DNA of 64,000 nt from Spirometra erinaceieuropaei. Its lineage: Eukaryota; Platyhelminthes; Cestoda; Diphyllobothriidea; Diphyllobothriidae. Below, one piece after another: positions 31,690 through 42,799 of the stretch. Location of the stretch: positions 9,989-73,988 of the forward strand of contig CACRXP010000092.1 of NCBI GenBank assembly GCA_902702965.1. The letters are read 5' to 3'. The notes under the pieces were generated by a model. That model was not told where the DNA came from, did not search any database, and saw only the letters and a program-made list of their open reading frames with translations. Numbering within the stretch: position 1 is the first letter of the stretch; each line of letters starts with the position of its first letter. The position numbers and the translations under genes were made by a program.

Positions 31690-32994
31690 TTTTTGTGTAC
31701 GGACCTGTGCCTCGAGGAAGATACAACTGGCTATACGCCTTAGTTCAGGGTCATCGTAATACCTTGCCGCATATGCTGCGTCTCGGCTTGTGTTTCATTT
31801 CGCCCCCTATAATGCTGATGATCAGGCTTAGTTAAGGGGTGCAGATGATAGATGGTGGCTTTTGCAAGAACCTTTCGACAAACTAACCAATTCTCACCAT
31901 ATTTTATAAAAAAAAACTCAACGAAATTCGCAAAACCACTGAATACTTTTGATTTCACTTGATACTCTTCAGTTGCTCCGGCATGTCCAACCTCAGGAAG
32001 AGGAGTTCTTCTGCACAAATTCGTTCAAACACAATTTGAAAGAACCTGTTCCTTTCAAGCTTACATGCGCTATGGCGAAACAGGCACAACCAGTCTGGTG
32101 ATGCAAACGGCAGCCAACCCAGCGATTCACCAATGTTTGTTTGTCGGCCAGGTGCGGGAAGGAAAATATCTGATTACGACATGCGATCTGACTTTTTCAA
32201 GTGTTGAAATCAGCATCCAGCACATAGTACGCATGCTCCATTTATGACTATTTTATATGATGACAATTTAATCACTGACATTCATACACCGACAAAAACA
32301 GCAGTGTATTGAGTTTACGATGCGGAGTGGTATGTGAACTCTTTCAATCGGTTAAAAATTAAGCAACATAGAGCAGAGCTTAAAAGACGAGGGAATTAAA
32401 TCCAACGTCCTTGAAAGTGGGTGCTGTCCTCGAGTTCAAAGAAAACTCTCGCATGTTATGTTGAGAATCATCAGCAAGGACGTGTCGGTATATCCGATGA
32501 CATGTACTGAGTCCATATAATATGGCAATTTTATGGACATTTCCCATTGCAATAAACTCAGACGTCAATGCCATATAGGTAAATAGACACAAAAATGAGG
32601 CTATGTCAGAAATAGTAGATGAAATAGTTTCTATAAATGTATAATCCGAATTTGTGCGTAAGTTAATACAAGGGCAAAAGTCGGAATCTCTTTTCTCCCG
32701 TTTTTGCAGGTGGACTCGGGATATGTTGATTTATACCTTCACTCAGACGCCATTAATGTACATTTGCACAATATCGGCGCAGTAAATGAAATTCATTTTG
32801 CGTACGGTGCCGTGAGAACTCAAGGAACACTACGTTCCACAGGCATTACATTCACAAACTTGACTGATGCCATACAAAGCAGCTGGTCAGCTCCACAAAT
32901 TACAACTAAATGGAGACAATCAGCTATGGACAACATTGAAAACCTTGCACTGCAGGCGCTATCAAATAAACCCGTCGTCTCGTGTGTCCTATAG
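31690..32994 (+). pseudogene. Putative secreted-protein gene, family T, copy 2
   Basis: Two candidate exons. Exon 2 starts after TCTTCAG at 31973 and is open to 32244: FVQTQFERTCSFQAYMRYG, SLVMQTAANPAIHQCLF, VREGKYLITTCDLTF. Exon 3 starts after TTTTTGCAG at 32710 and is open to 32994: VDSGYVDLYLHSD, LHNIGAVNEI, STGITFTNLT, ENLALQALSNKP and ends Cys-Val-Leu. Exon 2 begins with two bases completing a codon and exon 3 begins in phase 0, exactly as in family S, and HNI, a TGITF/SGLAF block and a C-terminal Cys-Val occur in the same order. I infer distant paralogy. I found no clear donor for exon 2 and no convincing signal-peptide exon upstream, so it may be a pseudogene. Confidence 0.4.
32710..32994 (+). 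CDS. Candidate terminal exon of family T
   Basis: A 94-codon open exon directly after a long pyrimidine-rich tract and TTTTTGCAG. Its end, NKPVVSCVL and a stop, parallels the family S end (PARCVI, PVQCVI). The frame lies where the related copy 1 was cut by a PLE, so it survives only here. No domain is recognised. Cysteine content is low (one). Confidence 0.4.
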   Translation: MDSGYVDLYLHSDAINVHLHNIGAVNEIHFAYGAVRTQGTLRSTGITFTNLTDAIQSSWSAPQITTKWRQSAMDNIENLALQALSNKPVVSCVL

Positions 32995-33938
32995 ACGCAC
33001 TTTGTCCGGACAGCGAACCCAGCAGCAGACGCGTGCCTCAAACGGACTGTCTTTAATTTCGGTGCTCCACTTTCTGAAGAGTAAATACAATCTCTACAGA
33101 GGAAAATACTTATTCCTTGTAACAGCCAGACCACGGGTTTCTTACACACAGTCGCTCTTACTACCACCACCACCAACAGCAGCAGCAGCAGCACCAACGC
33201 TGTGCAATTAATTCCAACCTTTCCTAATTACGGCTGCACTTTCACACAAGCCATAGGCCTGGTCGATCACTTGTGAAGCTGTCGTACTCAGAGCGGCTAA
33301 CAAGTGTCTGCAGAGGCAAGCACTGACTCCTGGTAGTAGTCAGACCACGGGTTTCTTTCTCTTGCATGCGTAGTTTATGGGACTTTCCGCGAAGAGAGTG
33401 TTAAACAACACACTGGACAGGAACACCGGACATTAGCGCGCTCCCCAAAACGGTTAAGAGATTAAATTCGACCTTCTCTGCCAACCAGAGACTGTAGTTG
33501 AGTTCATGGTAGTACGTCGTATGCTGAGGAAATGCAAGTGCAGAGTAAACTCGCAGATGGGGCCTGCGCTGGAAACGACGAATGAGTACGGTGATTTGCA
33601 CTGGGATGTCATTGTAGATAATAGTGTGCCTGCTTACTTCACTGAATCCTTCAATCTGAAAAGAAGCTCATGTATTTGAAGAAACAGATACACGCACCTG
33701 ACGGATGAAACTTACGTTCGCGAAGTTAATATGAATTTGACAGAGGTGGTGGTAGAGAGGACTTTCACTCTTCTGTTCTAATCAAGTTGCAGCTGCGTCT
33801 GTTGTCAAACTGAAGGCCTTCAATGCGGCTTTGGCAACGAGGTCCATCTGCCGTTTCAATCCTTACGTTATTTGTTGAAGATTAAGACATGTAAGATTGC
33901 ACAATCGTTGTTAGGCCGTCCATCACTTGAATGGGGCA

Positions 33939-34268
33939 AAAAGATTTTGGATGGGATTTAGGTCCGGGCTGTTGGCGGGGATAAAAATGCTTCGAATGTC
34001 GCCGGCCGAGAGGCTGGCTGTGGTCTAAAACATTAGATCATAGTCGTAGACTGAATTGGAATCATACCGGATATCCGGAGATGTCAAAATTTGCCTAAAT
34101 TTGGTCCGTTTCCCCCTGAATAAAACTGAAATAACATGACTTATTCTTTAGAAAATGGCTTTTTGGGATTCTAATCAATCATAAAAACAAAAATAACCAT
34201 ACCAAATATGTGCCGTTCCGTCAACTCAAATACCGGTCACGACATTTCATGAGTTAAGCCATCTACTG
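33939..34268 (-). mobile_element. Mariner fragment inside S-B exon 2
   Basis: Starts at the TA 34269-34270 with the TIR cagtagatggcttaactcat (minus strand) and reads into the FIPANSPDLNPI transposase block before ending at about 33939 in exon 2b. The right end is missing. The insertion site matches that in S-C exactly. Confidence 0.8.
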
Positions 34269-34811
34269 TAGGTTGCAGCTACTTCCGTTGCCGAACTGAA
34301 GGCCTTCAATGCGGCTTTGGCAACGAGGTCCATCTGACGTTTCAATCCTGACGTTATTTGTTGAAGGTGAAGACATGTATGATTGCACGATCGTTGTTAG
34401 GCCGCCCATCACTTCAATGGGGCACAAATCTGCCGGTTTACAGGAGGCACAGAATTAGACGAGCTAATGATGCGTGGGCACCTGCGGGGTCAGTTCCCAA
34501 CTTAATCTGTCCTCCACTCGTAAAGCATTCTCAGCAGCAGTTGAACTAACTAGCGGGACCTCGTGTTTTGGAAATTATGTCCATTGGTGAACAGTATCAA
34601 TTGCCTATTTTTATCCTCGTGGAAATAAGTAAGTAGATGATCCCACCTCTAAGCGCTAACAGCTTGGTAGATTGAATAGATTTTGCAGTGAATGGCTGGC
34701 AAGCACAAGTCAATGTGCCTGGTTTAATCGTGCATGTGGTAATTGCGTAATGAAAAATATGGCATAGTTGAGGAAACATGGTAGTAACTGAACGTAGTGT
34801 TTTAAAAAATC

Positions 34812-35210
34812 GACTCAATCGCAGTTGGTAGCCAGTCCCCGTATTAAGAGTGGCGGGGCTAATTTGTTGGGTTCCATTATCAAATCTGACCCATTTGGCT
34901 TCCGTTTTGCGTTTGTGGTTAGAATTAGGGTACTGGTTAATGATTCCCGATTTTCGGGTTAGGGTTATGCCTTTAGGCTTAGGTTTTCGAATTACGGTTA
35001 GGGTTTGAGCGTGCGATTAGGTTTCAGTATTACGGTTAGGTTTTTCAGTTACGGCTATGTCTAAGGGCTACGGTTCCGTTTACGATTTCGGTTAGGTTTA
35101 GGGTTGGGATTGCCGTTAAGGTTAACGGTTAACGTTTAAGGTTGAGCTTAGGGTTAGGGTTAAGGTTGCCGTCCGCTTCCCCATTCCTGGCTACCAACTG
35201 CGATCTAGCC
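34812..35210 (+). mobile_element. Complete TIR element with TTAGGG-like interior
   Basis: A 399-bp element with ends gactcaatcgcagttggtag and ctaccaactgcgatctagcc (inverted match), flanked by the 8-bp duplication aaaaaatc (34804-34811, 35211-35218). The interior 34915-35165 is degenerate TTAGGG-like sequence. It encodes nothing and is therefore a MITE-like non-autonomous element. The TSD length suggests mobilisation by a hAT-type transposase; no autonomous partner is in the window. It sits in intron-1 sequence of S-B. Confidence 0.88.
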
Positions 35211-35531
35211 AAAAAATCTTCAACTGGCGAACAGCATCAATTGCCATTTTGACATTCTCATGGAAGCACATAAAACAAACAAGCCTAACCCTGGGAACTG
35301 ACGGTCTTATTGGTTGATCTGATCGTCCTGTCGGTGGCTAGCAGGCATAAGCCAGGTTACATGGTTTATTCGTGTATATGCTAATTGAGGGACGAAAAAT
35401 ATCATATAGGGGATAAAATGTGCTATTGAAATCTGGGGTTTTTAATTAATCCAGAACTTACGTTTATATTTAATGCAACCGAATGTCAGGGATGCGTACA
35501 AACATACTGCATAGAAGAGGGCAGGCGACAG

Positions 35532-35690
35532 TTTCAAACGGGTTGTTGTGGCCGGTTATTCATATACATAGATGTGTTTAACGGCCCAGCATGTCTACTG
35601 ACCGGATGCAGTCGGTTATGCGAGGTTGTGAATAACTACACGGTGACGGCCAAGGACTAATTTAGTGTGCTGAACGTACATCAAGTTCAG
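35532..35690 (-). promoter_or_regulatory. Conserved upstream block of S-B
   Basis: The minus strand contains the aaccgactgcatccggtcagt block and an aataaccggccacaacaaccc block matching the other S copies. The adjacent start codon is mutated. Confidence 0.5.
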
Positions 35691-35919
35691 TACATATTGC
35701 AGGTATTTCGTTGTTTGTTAATGGGAATCCCATAGATGTCCTGTCGGTCAATCAGTAACCGCATGAAACAGAGGCGACAGACAGTCTTGTGCGCATGAAT
35801 GTTTGTTTGATGAAGTTTTATTACTTCAAGCATGAGAGGGTGAAGAGCCTGCGAAGCCGACGCTGAGGAATCCGTAAACAAGAAAAATCAGCACGTTACT
35901 CACTATAATTAAACTGACG

Positions 35920-36150
35920 CAATGGAGTCTATCACAATGCACCGAAAGTCATGGTTCGGAAGGTCGGAAGGAGGATTCAGTCACCGCATGGACTGGGCGT
36001 CATCCTAATGTGACTTTAATATTCACAGTCACTCGAGTTCCCAACAGCCCTTACGAACAATTGGCAAGTGCTGTGGAGGGGCGGGACTGTGTGTGGCACG
36101 CGTAGACGGCTTGTACAGCTTTGCCGCCCGCCGTGGCCACGACCAGATCT
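35920..36150 (-). repeat. R2 fragment
   Basis: Reverse complement of R2 around 38150-38280, e.g. the reverse of cattgtgatagactccattg. 36150-36640 after it shows no gene; 36225-36290 shares the short repeat seen at 28970. Confidence 0.55.
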
Positions 36151-36639
36151 GCCATCCGTACAAGGTGGGTAGGAGAGGATAGAGTGCCCCATCTGTTAAT
36201 TCAAAAACTAACTGACGCGCAATTCTGCGTCAGTTGGGGAACACGGAATAATCTGCCGTTCGCGACTGACGAAATATCAAGTGTATTTCTTGTTCCCTCC
36301 TTGAGGCAGCTTCACGAGAAATCTTGCCTGATGTCTCCCATTTGAGAAGGCAGTTAAATCGCGGTTCTATAATGGATTTAATAGTCTCTCTTGTACACTG
36401 AGCGGACAGTTATTTGATTGTGAAAACTAGTTGGCGAAGTGATCCGCTTAGACATTTGCAGGAGCATTAGAAAAAGTATAGTTTGAGGTTAATTAGGCAA
36501 CACATATCTCAGGGCAAACTTCAAGCATTTTTGGTGTTTTAAGAGACGTCCATCTGCCACCAAGAAAGACCCTTTGAAAATTTAGTTTCCTATAAAATTA
36601 TTGCGATTTGTTGCATGTCCGCAACACGGGTTGGAGTTA

Positions 36640-36830
36640 GTGGTTAGGGCGACTATTTCTCAATTACTCAAAGTGCAACCACGCATTTCCAATAGCAATT
36701 ACTTGACCTCGTCACCTGTGCGTCCTCCAGCCCCACCTGTAAAAAACCCTATTTGCCACCGGTTGCGTATTAGAGGCGGTTAGGGCTGGTTTACCTCAGG
36801 TGCGTCTACATAATCACATCTGACCGTTTC
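36640..36830 (+). repeat. Repeat shared with 45540-45720
   Basis: Common blocks: aattactcaaagtgcaacca-like, cgtcacctgtgcg, cctgtaaaaa and tttacctcaggt followed by acatctgacc. The last block also lies near the left end of the TIR element, suggesting common ancestry. Confidence 0.55.
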
Positions 36831-37540
36831 CTATTCCCGAATAATTTTGAACCGGACCAGCCGTTAGCTTTGCATTCAGGGTTTCCAAATTTAAAGTTGT
36901 ACATTTTCCGTGTATGAAAAGCCACATATCTCTCTACTGTATTAACGAGAGACTATATGGGAATCATAAATGTGGCATTGGGTGTGGACCAAAGTGCATT
37001 CTTTACAAGCAACATTAGTAAATGCAGAGACAGGATATTTCTTGAACGGCATTTCACGCTCTAATAAAAATCTCATGACCGAAAAAACTATTTAAAACAG
37101 ACTTATACATTTTCCTCAAGTACAAAATTTGAATAAGGCACAATTTTCAACGAAATGTCTAAAGGAGTGAAAATGTATACGCATGTTTTCTAAGAGATAT
37201 GTTTGAATTTCTCCGATCATCAAAAATCTATGAGAAAATGTCACGCTAATTAACTAGTCCTTTTTACCGGATACAACTTTTTTCAATCAGCTGTAAAGAA
37301 GTTCGTTCGAAAGCCGGCATCTCGACGTAACTGAATTACCATAGGATTATGCTGCATGTTGATTAACAAAACAACTCTACTTAAGCAATCTTTTTGATTC
37401 GAAAACGCATTTCAGAATTTCGGTAAACATTTCATCTACATCCTGACACATCTACTGCAAATGTGCCTTATAAAATCTGACCATTTTGCTTATTAGGACA
37501 TGCATCCACCTACATGGGGGCTGCATGTTCTCATGTGTGA
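36830..37540. other. AT-rich intergenic stretch
   Basis: No reading frame or repeat with known class. 37310-37440 resembles 24650-24850. Confidence 0.4.
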
Positions 37541-38640
37541 CGTTGTTTCGACCAGAAGTGGTCGCGGCCACGGTGGCCGGAAAGCTCGAACAACCTGTGT
37601 GCACGTGCCACACNNNNNNNNNNNNNNNNNNNNNNNNNNNNNNNNNNNNNNNNNNNNNNNNNNNNNNNNNNNNNNNNNNNNNNNNNNNNNNNNNNNNNNN
37701 NNNNNNNNNNNNNNNNNNNNNNNNNNNNNNNNNNNNNNNNNNNNNNNNNNNNNNNNNNNNNNNNNNNNNNNNNNNNNNNNNNNNNNNNNNNNNNNNNNNN
37801 NNNNNNNNNNNNNNNNNNNNNNNNNNNNNNNNNNNNNNNNNNNNNNNNNNNNNNNNNNNNNNNNNNNNNNNNNNNNNNNNNNNNNNNNNNNNNNNNNNNN
37901 NNNNNNNNNNNNNNNNNNNNNNNNNNNNNNNNNNNNNNNNNNNNNNNNNNNNNNNNNNNNNNNNNNNNNNNNNNNNNNNNNNNNNNNNNNNNNNNNNNNN
38001 NNNNNNNNNNNNNNNNNNNNNNNNNNNNNNNNNNNNNNNNNNNNNNNNNNNNNNNNNNNNNNNNNNNNNNNNNNNNNNNNNNNNNNNNNNNNNNNNNNNN
38101 NNTTGTTCGTAAGGGCGGCTGGGATCTCCAATGACTGTGGCTATTAAAATCACATTGGGGAGGAAGCCTTGAGTCCGACTCCCAGGCTCCTTGCGATGAC
38201 TGAATCATCCCTTCACTTGGCGACCTCCTGAACCACGACTCTGGGTGCATTGTGATAGACTCCATTGCGTCAGTTTAATTATTAGTGAGGAACGTGATGA
38301 TTTTCCTTGTTTACGGACACCTCAACGTCGGTTTCGCACGCTCTTCCCCCTCTCATGCAACAGAAGACCCCCGGGCCCATCAATCAAATGATGTTCGGGT
38401 CGAGCACAATGACTTACGCAGTGCGAAGACTCATTGCCCGGGCGGGCCGCCTCCCTCCACCCTCGTGTGTGGTAGTAGTAGTAATGAGCTCACACGGAGC
38501 CTGCGCAGCCGCACTGACTCGCATTGTGAGCCAAGCGGACTCCTGATTTGTTCCAGCACATCTCAGCTCTAGCCCGCTTTGCGACCCAAATGGTATGTCA
38601 GCAGATCTGACCAGCAGTCCAACTCATGAGACGCAACGTT
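37540..38640 (+). repeat. R2 copy containing an assembly gap
   Basis: 37555-37613 and 38103-38640 match the two sides of R2 (compare 58220-58850). The N run at 37614-38102 is longer than the sequence missing relative to the 58.2-kb copy, so an insertion or a mis-sized gap is possible. Confidence 0.6.
37614..38102. other. Assembly gap (N run)
   Basis: Unresolved bases inside an R2 copy. Confidence 0.99.
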
Positions 38641-38689
38641 TGTAAAAACTGCCGAAATAGCGCAAATAACCCAAAACGACATGGACAGA

Positions 38690-38860
38690 ACTGGTCTGGA
38701 TTATATGGGATTCGAACCGGTGTTCGCTGGTCGTTGAACGTTAACTATGAGACGCGAGACGCTGTGTCCACCAGCCTTATACATGTGTTTTCTCATATAT
38801 ACGACTGGGCACCAAGTGGACCTGTTCATCTTCCTCAAATATCAAAGTGACTCCTAAACG
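38690..38860 (-). repeat. Possible tRNA-derived SINE
   Basis: The minus strand contains a perfect B-box-like ggttcgaatcc at about 38710, preceded by a degenerate A-box region. The following part (38755-38850) is shared with 9245-9345. I cannot assign a parent tRNA. Confidence 0.4.
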
Positions 38861-38869
38861 GTCTGTTTT

Positions 38870-39190
38870 TATTTAAGACGATACACAGAGTCGCTCCCTC
38901 GCGCGGCGCTGTAAGACTGTTTAGGTTGTCTTAGTCGGAGCGTGAACCTTGGCGACATTCTGGACGCGTATGCAAGCGACCCTGTTTGCAGACGCCGAAA
39001 GCAACGAGCGTTTGTGTGGGCCTGGCTGTCGGTGGGCTTGATTATGAGGTGTGCACGTCTGGTGGGTCAACACGTTAGACCTCAATACAACAACAACAGC
39101 AACAACTCCATCAAGTGTCATTTAACTTGTCGCATTCTTGCCTGCGTGGTTTCGTGCGCTCACGAGCTTTGATGACAGTTGGGACGATAT
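38870..39190 (+). repeat. R3 copy
   Basis: Blocks ttagtcggagcgtgaacctt, ggctgtcggtgggcttgatt and an aacaacaacagcaacaac tract, as at 40615-40830. Confidence 0.65.
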
Positions 39191-39254
39191 AACATGCTGT
39201 CTGGGTTGACGTTGTACAACGGCCTGAATGTTCTAGGCGAAAGTTCTTGTATAC

Positions 39255-39855
39255 CCTTGTCATACCCAGAAAGACTGATCCAGTTAAATTTGTTCCCCCT
39301 ATCCTATAGACGAATGAGGTGTGACCTGTTATGGACATTCCGCATTATCCACTGACATCAATGTTCGCTCAAAACTGACGACTTCTTTGAATTCACGACC
39401 ACGAGTCACCTGCGCGGTCACCCTAACAAAGTCAAGGGGGAGCGCACACGCCTAGACAATCGGAAGTTTTCCTTCAGCTGGATCGTTTGATCTTTGATAA
39501 ACGACGACTTTCACAACAGGACTATCTGCTGCCGGCCATAAATTTCATTTCTTGATTTCATCCCTACTTTACACATCCCTGACTTTTAATTAGATGCCTC
39601 CTCTCAAACTATGCAAATGACTGCACTTTATGCTGATTGTATATAACTGCACTTAAAATTTCATATGTACACTGAGAAGACCGCCTGCCGCACCCTTCGC
39701 AGTCCCGCATTGTGAAAGTTTTCCGTGAACAAATATGTTACTGACAAAGTTTAGTAAGATTTACATTTAACATTTATATTTTGTGTGCCGTTTTCAATAG
39801 GGTCATCAAGGGCATTGCCTATTACCCTAAAATACACTATTATTATTATTGATGC
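39255..39855 (+). mobile_element. CR1-type LINE 3' fragment
   Basis: The plus strand reads YPERLIQLNLFPLSYRRMRCD, then a FFEFTTTSHLRGHPNKV block and a LDNRKFSFSW block, parallel to FFELATTTNLKGHPLKL in the 21404 frame. Stops intervene. The 3' end has a ccctaaaatacac block and ATT repeats (39838-39850), the counterpart of ccctgaaatacac plus ctgata repeats at 22330. Confidence 0.75.
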
Positions 39856-39939
39856 TGCCCAGTTATGATTAGCCTCAACTACTTCTGTTTGAGTTTTGTG
39901 AGCTGACGTTTCAAAATGACCTGAATATTCCAGACGAAA

Positions 39940-40170
39940 GTCCTTGTATACCTTATTTAGTGATAGTAAACTTGCACAGCATCCACCGCACTCTCTTCCC
40001 CTCTTCCGCCTGATCCCGGTGTAAAAACGTATTCAAGAAGACCGGTGGCGAGAGGGGACAGAGGTTGCTAGCGCGGCCGGACCCGAACCCAGGCGTGCCA
40101 CTGCACCCCCTGGTCCATAACAAACAGCTGACCAAGATTTTGACCAACCACATCAATGGGGAAGTGCAAG
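39940..40170 (+). repeat. R1 copy (partial)
   Basis: Contains the gtagacttgcgcagcatcc-like block, the pyrimidine-rich centre, the aagaagaccggtggcgagag block and a ccctggtccataac block. It lacks the R1 head and tail. Confidence 0.6.
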
Positions 40171-40174
40171 GATC

Positions 40175-40960
40175 GTGTTATCCATCGACAATAAATAATG
40201 TCGTGAAGGGGAAAGCCAAATTTTGTGCTGCACGAACAAGTCAGGTCGACAGGTTTCAACCCATATTTCACCAAATATAAAGAAACTCATAGTGGCACTT
40301 TCAAAAGCCCACCCAAAACGGCTCTTCGTTTGATGGGCAAATTTATGACAGGGCGTTTTATACACTCCCCGGTACACTGTCGACACTTGCGAGGTAGTTC
40401 GTATTGCGCTTGAATGATTAGGCTCATAAACTCAGCGGTTCGCTAATGCAGGAATATCAACAACGGCGAAGTATAAGCAAGTCCAGTAGGCACCCCAGCT
40501 AGCACCAGGTCCCGTTTTGATGTAGAAAGGGCGGCCCATAAGTGGTCTGTATATATTTGATAAAAACACAGGCATCAGCTCCCTTGCGCGGCGCTTTGAG
40601 TGAGTTTGCGCTGACTTAGTCGGAGCGTGAACCTTGCTGACATCCACGAGGCGTGTACGTGAAACCCTGTTTGCAGACGCCGTTTGTGTTGGCATGGCCG
40701 ATGGTAGGCTTGATTATGCGGTTAGCATGTCTGACGGGTCGACACATCGAACCTGACGACAACAACAACAGCGCCAGCAACTGTCATTCAATTTGCCGGA
40801 TTCCTGCCAATGTACCTTCGTGCTCACAAGCGTTGATGTCAGTTGGGACGAGAACATGCAATCCAGCTAGCAGTAACTTCAGTCGCCTCTGTCTCAGATG
40901 TCTAGCACGTTTCAAAAACACCTGAATGTTCTAGGCGAAATTCCTTATATACCTTATGAC
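40175..40960 (+). repeat. R3 copy
   Basis: Aligns with 10490-11010 over most of its length. Internal caacaacaacagc tract at 40760. Confidence 0.6.
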
Positions 40961-40969
40961 AGTTCGAAC

Positions 40970-41440
40970 GTCGTGACCAATGATGTCTACCGACTGCTCC
41001 AGAGCTGTATGAGAACAGGCACGATGATTTGCGCGTGAATTATATTATAGTTGTAGTAGACTTACTTAGCATCCACCGCACTCGTTCCGCTTCCTCCTCT
41101 CCCACGTGAAGACCGTGTAAATACATGGTCAAAAATACCGGCGGCGAGAGAGGCCACAGGTGGCTGACGCAGCCGGACCCGCATCTAGGCGTGCGGCCGC
41201 ACCACCTCGAACACAACAAACACTTGACCAGGATTTTAATCAACAACAACAACAACATCAATGCGGAACTGCAAGGATCCCAGTTGATACGACGTGATCC
41301 GGACACTGCGCCTGCCACCAAGCCTCGAATGTTGGCGTTTGTTATGGTGCGCTGTCCGATAACGGCTGCCAGAATCTGGTATGGCCCCCTTATGGGTCTA
41401 GCACATCTACCACGTGGCTCATTTTGGGGGTGTTTATTAT
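40970..41440 (+). repeat. R1 copy, near full length
   Basis: Runs from the cgtgaccaatgatgtctacc head through the pyrimidine-rich centre, an aacaacaacaacaacatc tract (41240-41260) and the atgttggcgtttgttatggt tail. It is the best reference copy for R1 along with 31159-31625. Confidence 0.65.
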
Positions 41441-41654
41441 AGCATATTAGTTAGGACGTCGTGACTACAGTGCTTCCCCATGCTTGTTGACTTTAAGTAA
41501 AACAAAATCCGGAAGAACCATCGAAAACCGTATCGGTTTGACATGCTTTATCCTTCCCTCAATAAATTCCCGATGCTCTAGTTAAGGTGACGTGTGTCCC
41601 TCCTTAAATTTGCCACGAATTAATTCCGTATTCAATGGTCCTCGGGGCGTATTG

Positions 41655-42245
41655 CCAGTTTAAACGTCGACTCCGACGATGTCCATCGTATGCATCACAA
41701 CAGGTTGGATGCAGTAACGGTGATTTGCGCTTGAACTAGGTCATAGTGGTAGCTGACTTGCTCCGAGCCTCCCGGCAACTCTCCTCCCTCACTAACTCGG
41801 ACCCAAAGTCAAAACGCAGGTAAGAAGACCGGAGGCGGGATCATGCATAGAAAAGATGGAGTGGCAAGCATTTTCGAGTCAGAGGTTGTTTAAATCTAAC
41901 CCCCAATAGAGTTCTTCGAAGTGAGAATGACATCTTAGATGTGCATCTCGCGACTGTTCTCCCTTTGAAGGTACCTACTGTGTTCATTCAGACAGATTTG
42001 CTTCATAAATCAATTGCAGATTAAAATTGAATTCCAACTATGACACTCTCGAAGAAGTGATTTTTTTCGAATCTTAGTATCAACGCATTTAAAATGTCCT
42101 TTTTACTAATAGCGATCTACGTCCATGCGTGAAGATTACGAGACTGCGAATCTCGACATGTGACATGTTCGTTGGCTACATCTTGAGGCTCTACAGGTCA
42201 TGTTTACGAGCTTGGGAACAGACGAGTAGTTGAGTGTGAAAATAT
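41655..42245. other. R1 fragment, then unassigned sequence
   Basis: 41665-41850 is an R1 copy (gtccatcgtatgcatcacaa, gtgatttgcgcttgaa). 41850-42245 shows no gene or repeat that I recognise. Confidence 0.45.
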
Positions 42246-42489
42246 TTACAAGGTTTTTCGAAAATTCGACCAGGCGCATGTTTGTGTTCTAAACTCTCTG
42301 TCGACTCTGCTTCATGCAATTACTGACTGATCCACGTATACACGACGACTATGCGATTCCCATCAACACTGAGCGAAATCCTGCTTGGGCAGTCAACTTA
42401 CAGTATCAGATTTGGTGGATTCCAGACGTTGCAGTAGGTTGGGTGGGTAACCTGACCCAAATGTGATTAAACTCGCATCGTCCGGCGCG

Positions 42490-42560
42490 ACCTCGTAGCT
42501 CAAGTGGTTAGAGCGTTGGCTTTACTAAAGCCTCTCTCCTACTAAAGCCTTCCCCTTACC
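42490..42560 (+). repeat. tRNA-like 5' half
   Basis: tagctcaagtggttagagcg is a perfect tRNA D-arm/A-box, preceded by a gacctcg acceptor-like strand. The anticodon arm that follows does not pair correctly and the expected ggttcga B-box is missing. So this is a tRNA relic or SINE head, not a functional tRNA gene. Confidence 0.5.
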
Positions 42561-42659
42561 GAGGTGCCGAGTTTTTCACAGTTAGGTCAATATGAATTAT
42601 TTAAAATCTGCCAAAATATCTATGAATCTTTGCTTTAATTGACGTAAGCTCACCACACA

Positions 42660-42799
42660 TTTGAAATTTGTCTTGGGCCGTCACTGCGTAGCCACTAAAA
42701 ACCTCGCAATAGCGGACGACATCAGGTCAGTGGACATGCTAGGGTGTTATACTCACATATATTGTATATAAATAGCCGTCCTCAACAATCCACTTGAAA
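42660..42799 (+). promoter_or_regulatory. Conserved upstream block of S-C with TATA-like box
   Basis: Holds acatcaggtcagtggac, a tatataaata run at about 42766-42775 lying 25-34 bp before the start codon, and aatagccgtcctcaacaatc. The same order is seen upstream of S-A, S-B, S-D and S-E. If the box is used, the 5' UTR would be extremely short. Confidence 0.5.

Larger units (their letters stand above)
33401..35531 (-). pseudogene. Secreted family S, copy B (rearranged pseudogene)
   Basis: Parts in reading order: exon 1 remnant 35531-35462, where the start codon is CTG; intron-1 sequence interrupted by a TIR element (34812-35210); exon 2a 34429-34271, open, cut by mariner; mariner fragment 34268-33939; exon 2b 33938-33698, lacking its acceptor and carrying an in-frame TAA and TGA; a 42-nt intron; and exon 3 33655-33401, open and ending Cys-Val-Val. 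Two partial copies of exon 2 and of intron 1 show that two family members were fused. Exon 3 retains DIPVQITVLIRRFQRRP and VYSALAFPQH. Not functional. Confidence 0.75.

Noticed and set aside
32820..33197. Minus-strand 125-residue protein with hydrophobic poly-Leu/Val start
   Set aside because: Overlaps the better-supported plus-strand exon at 32710-32994, and its hydrophobic start is a CAC/CAG-type simple repeat.
42490..42560. A functional tRNA gene
   Set aside because: The D-arm is good, but the anticodon arm does not pair and the T-arm with its B-box is missing.
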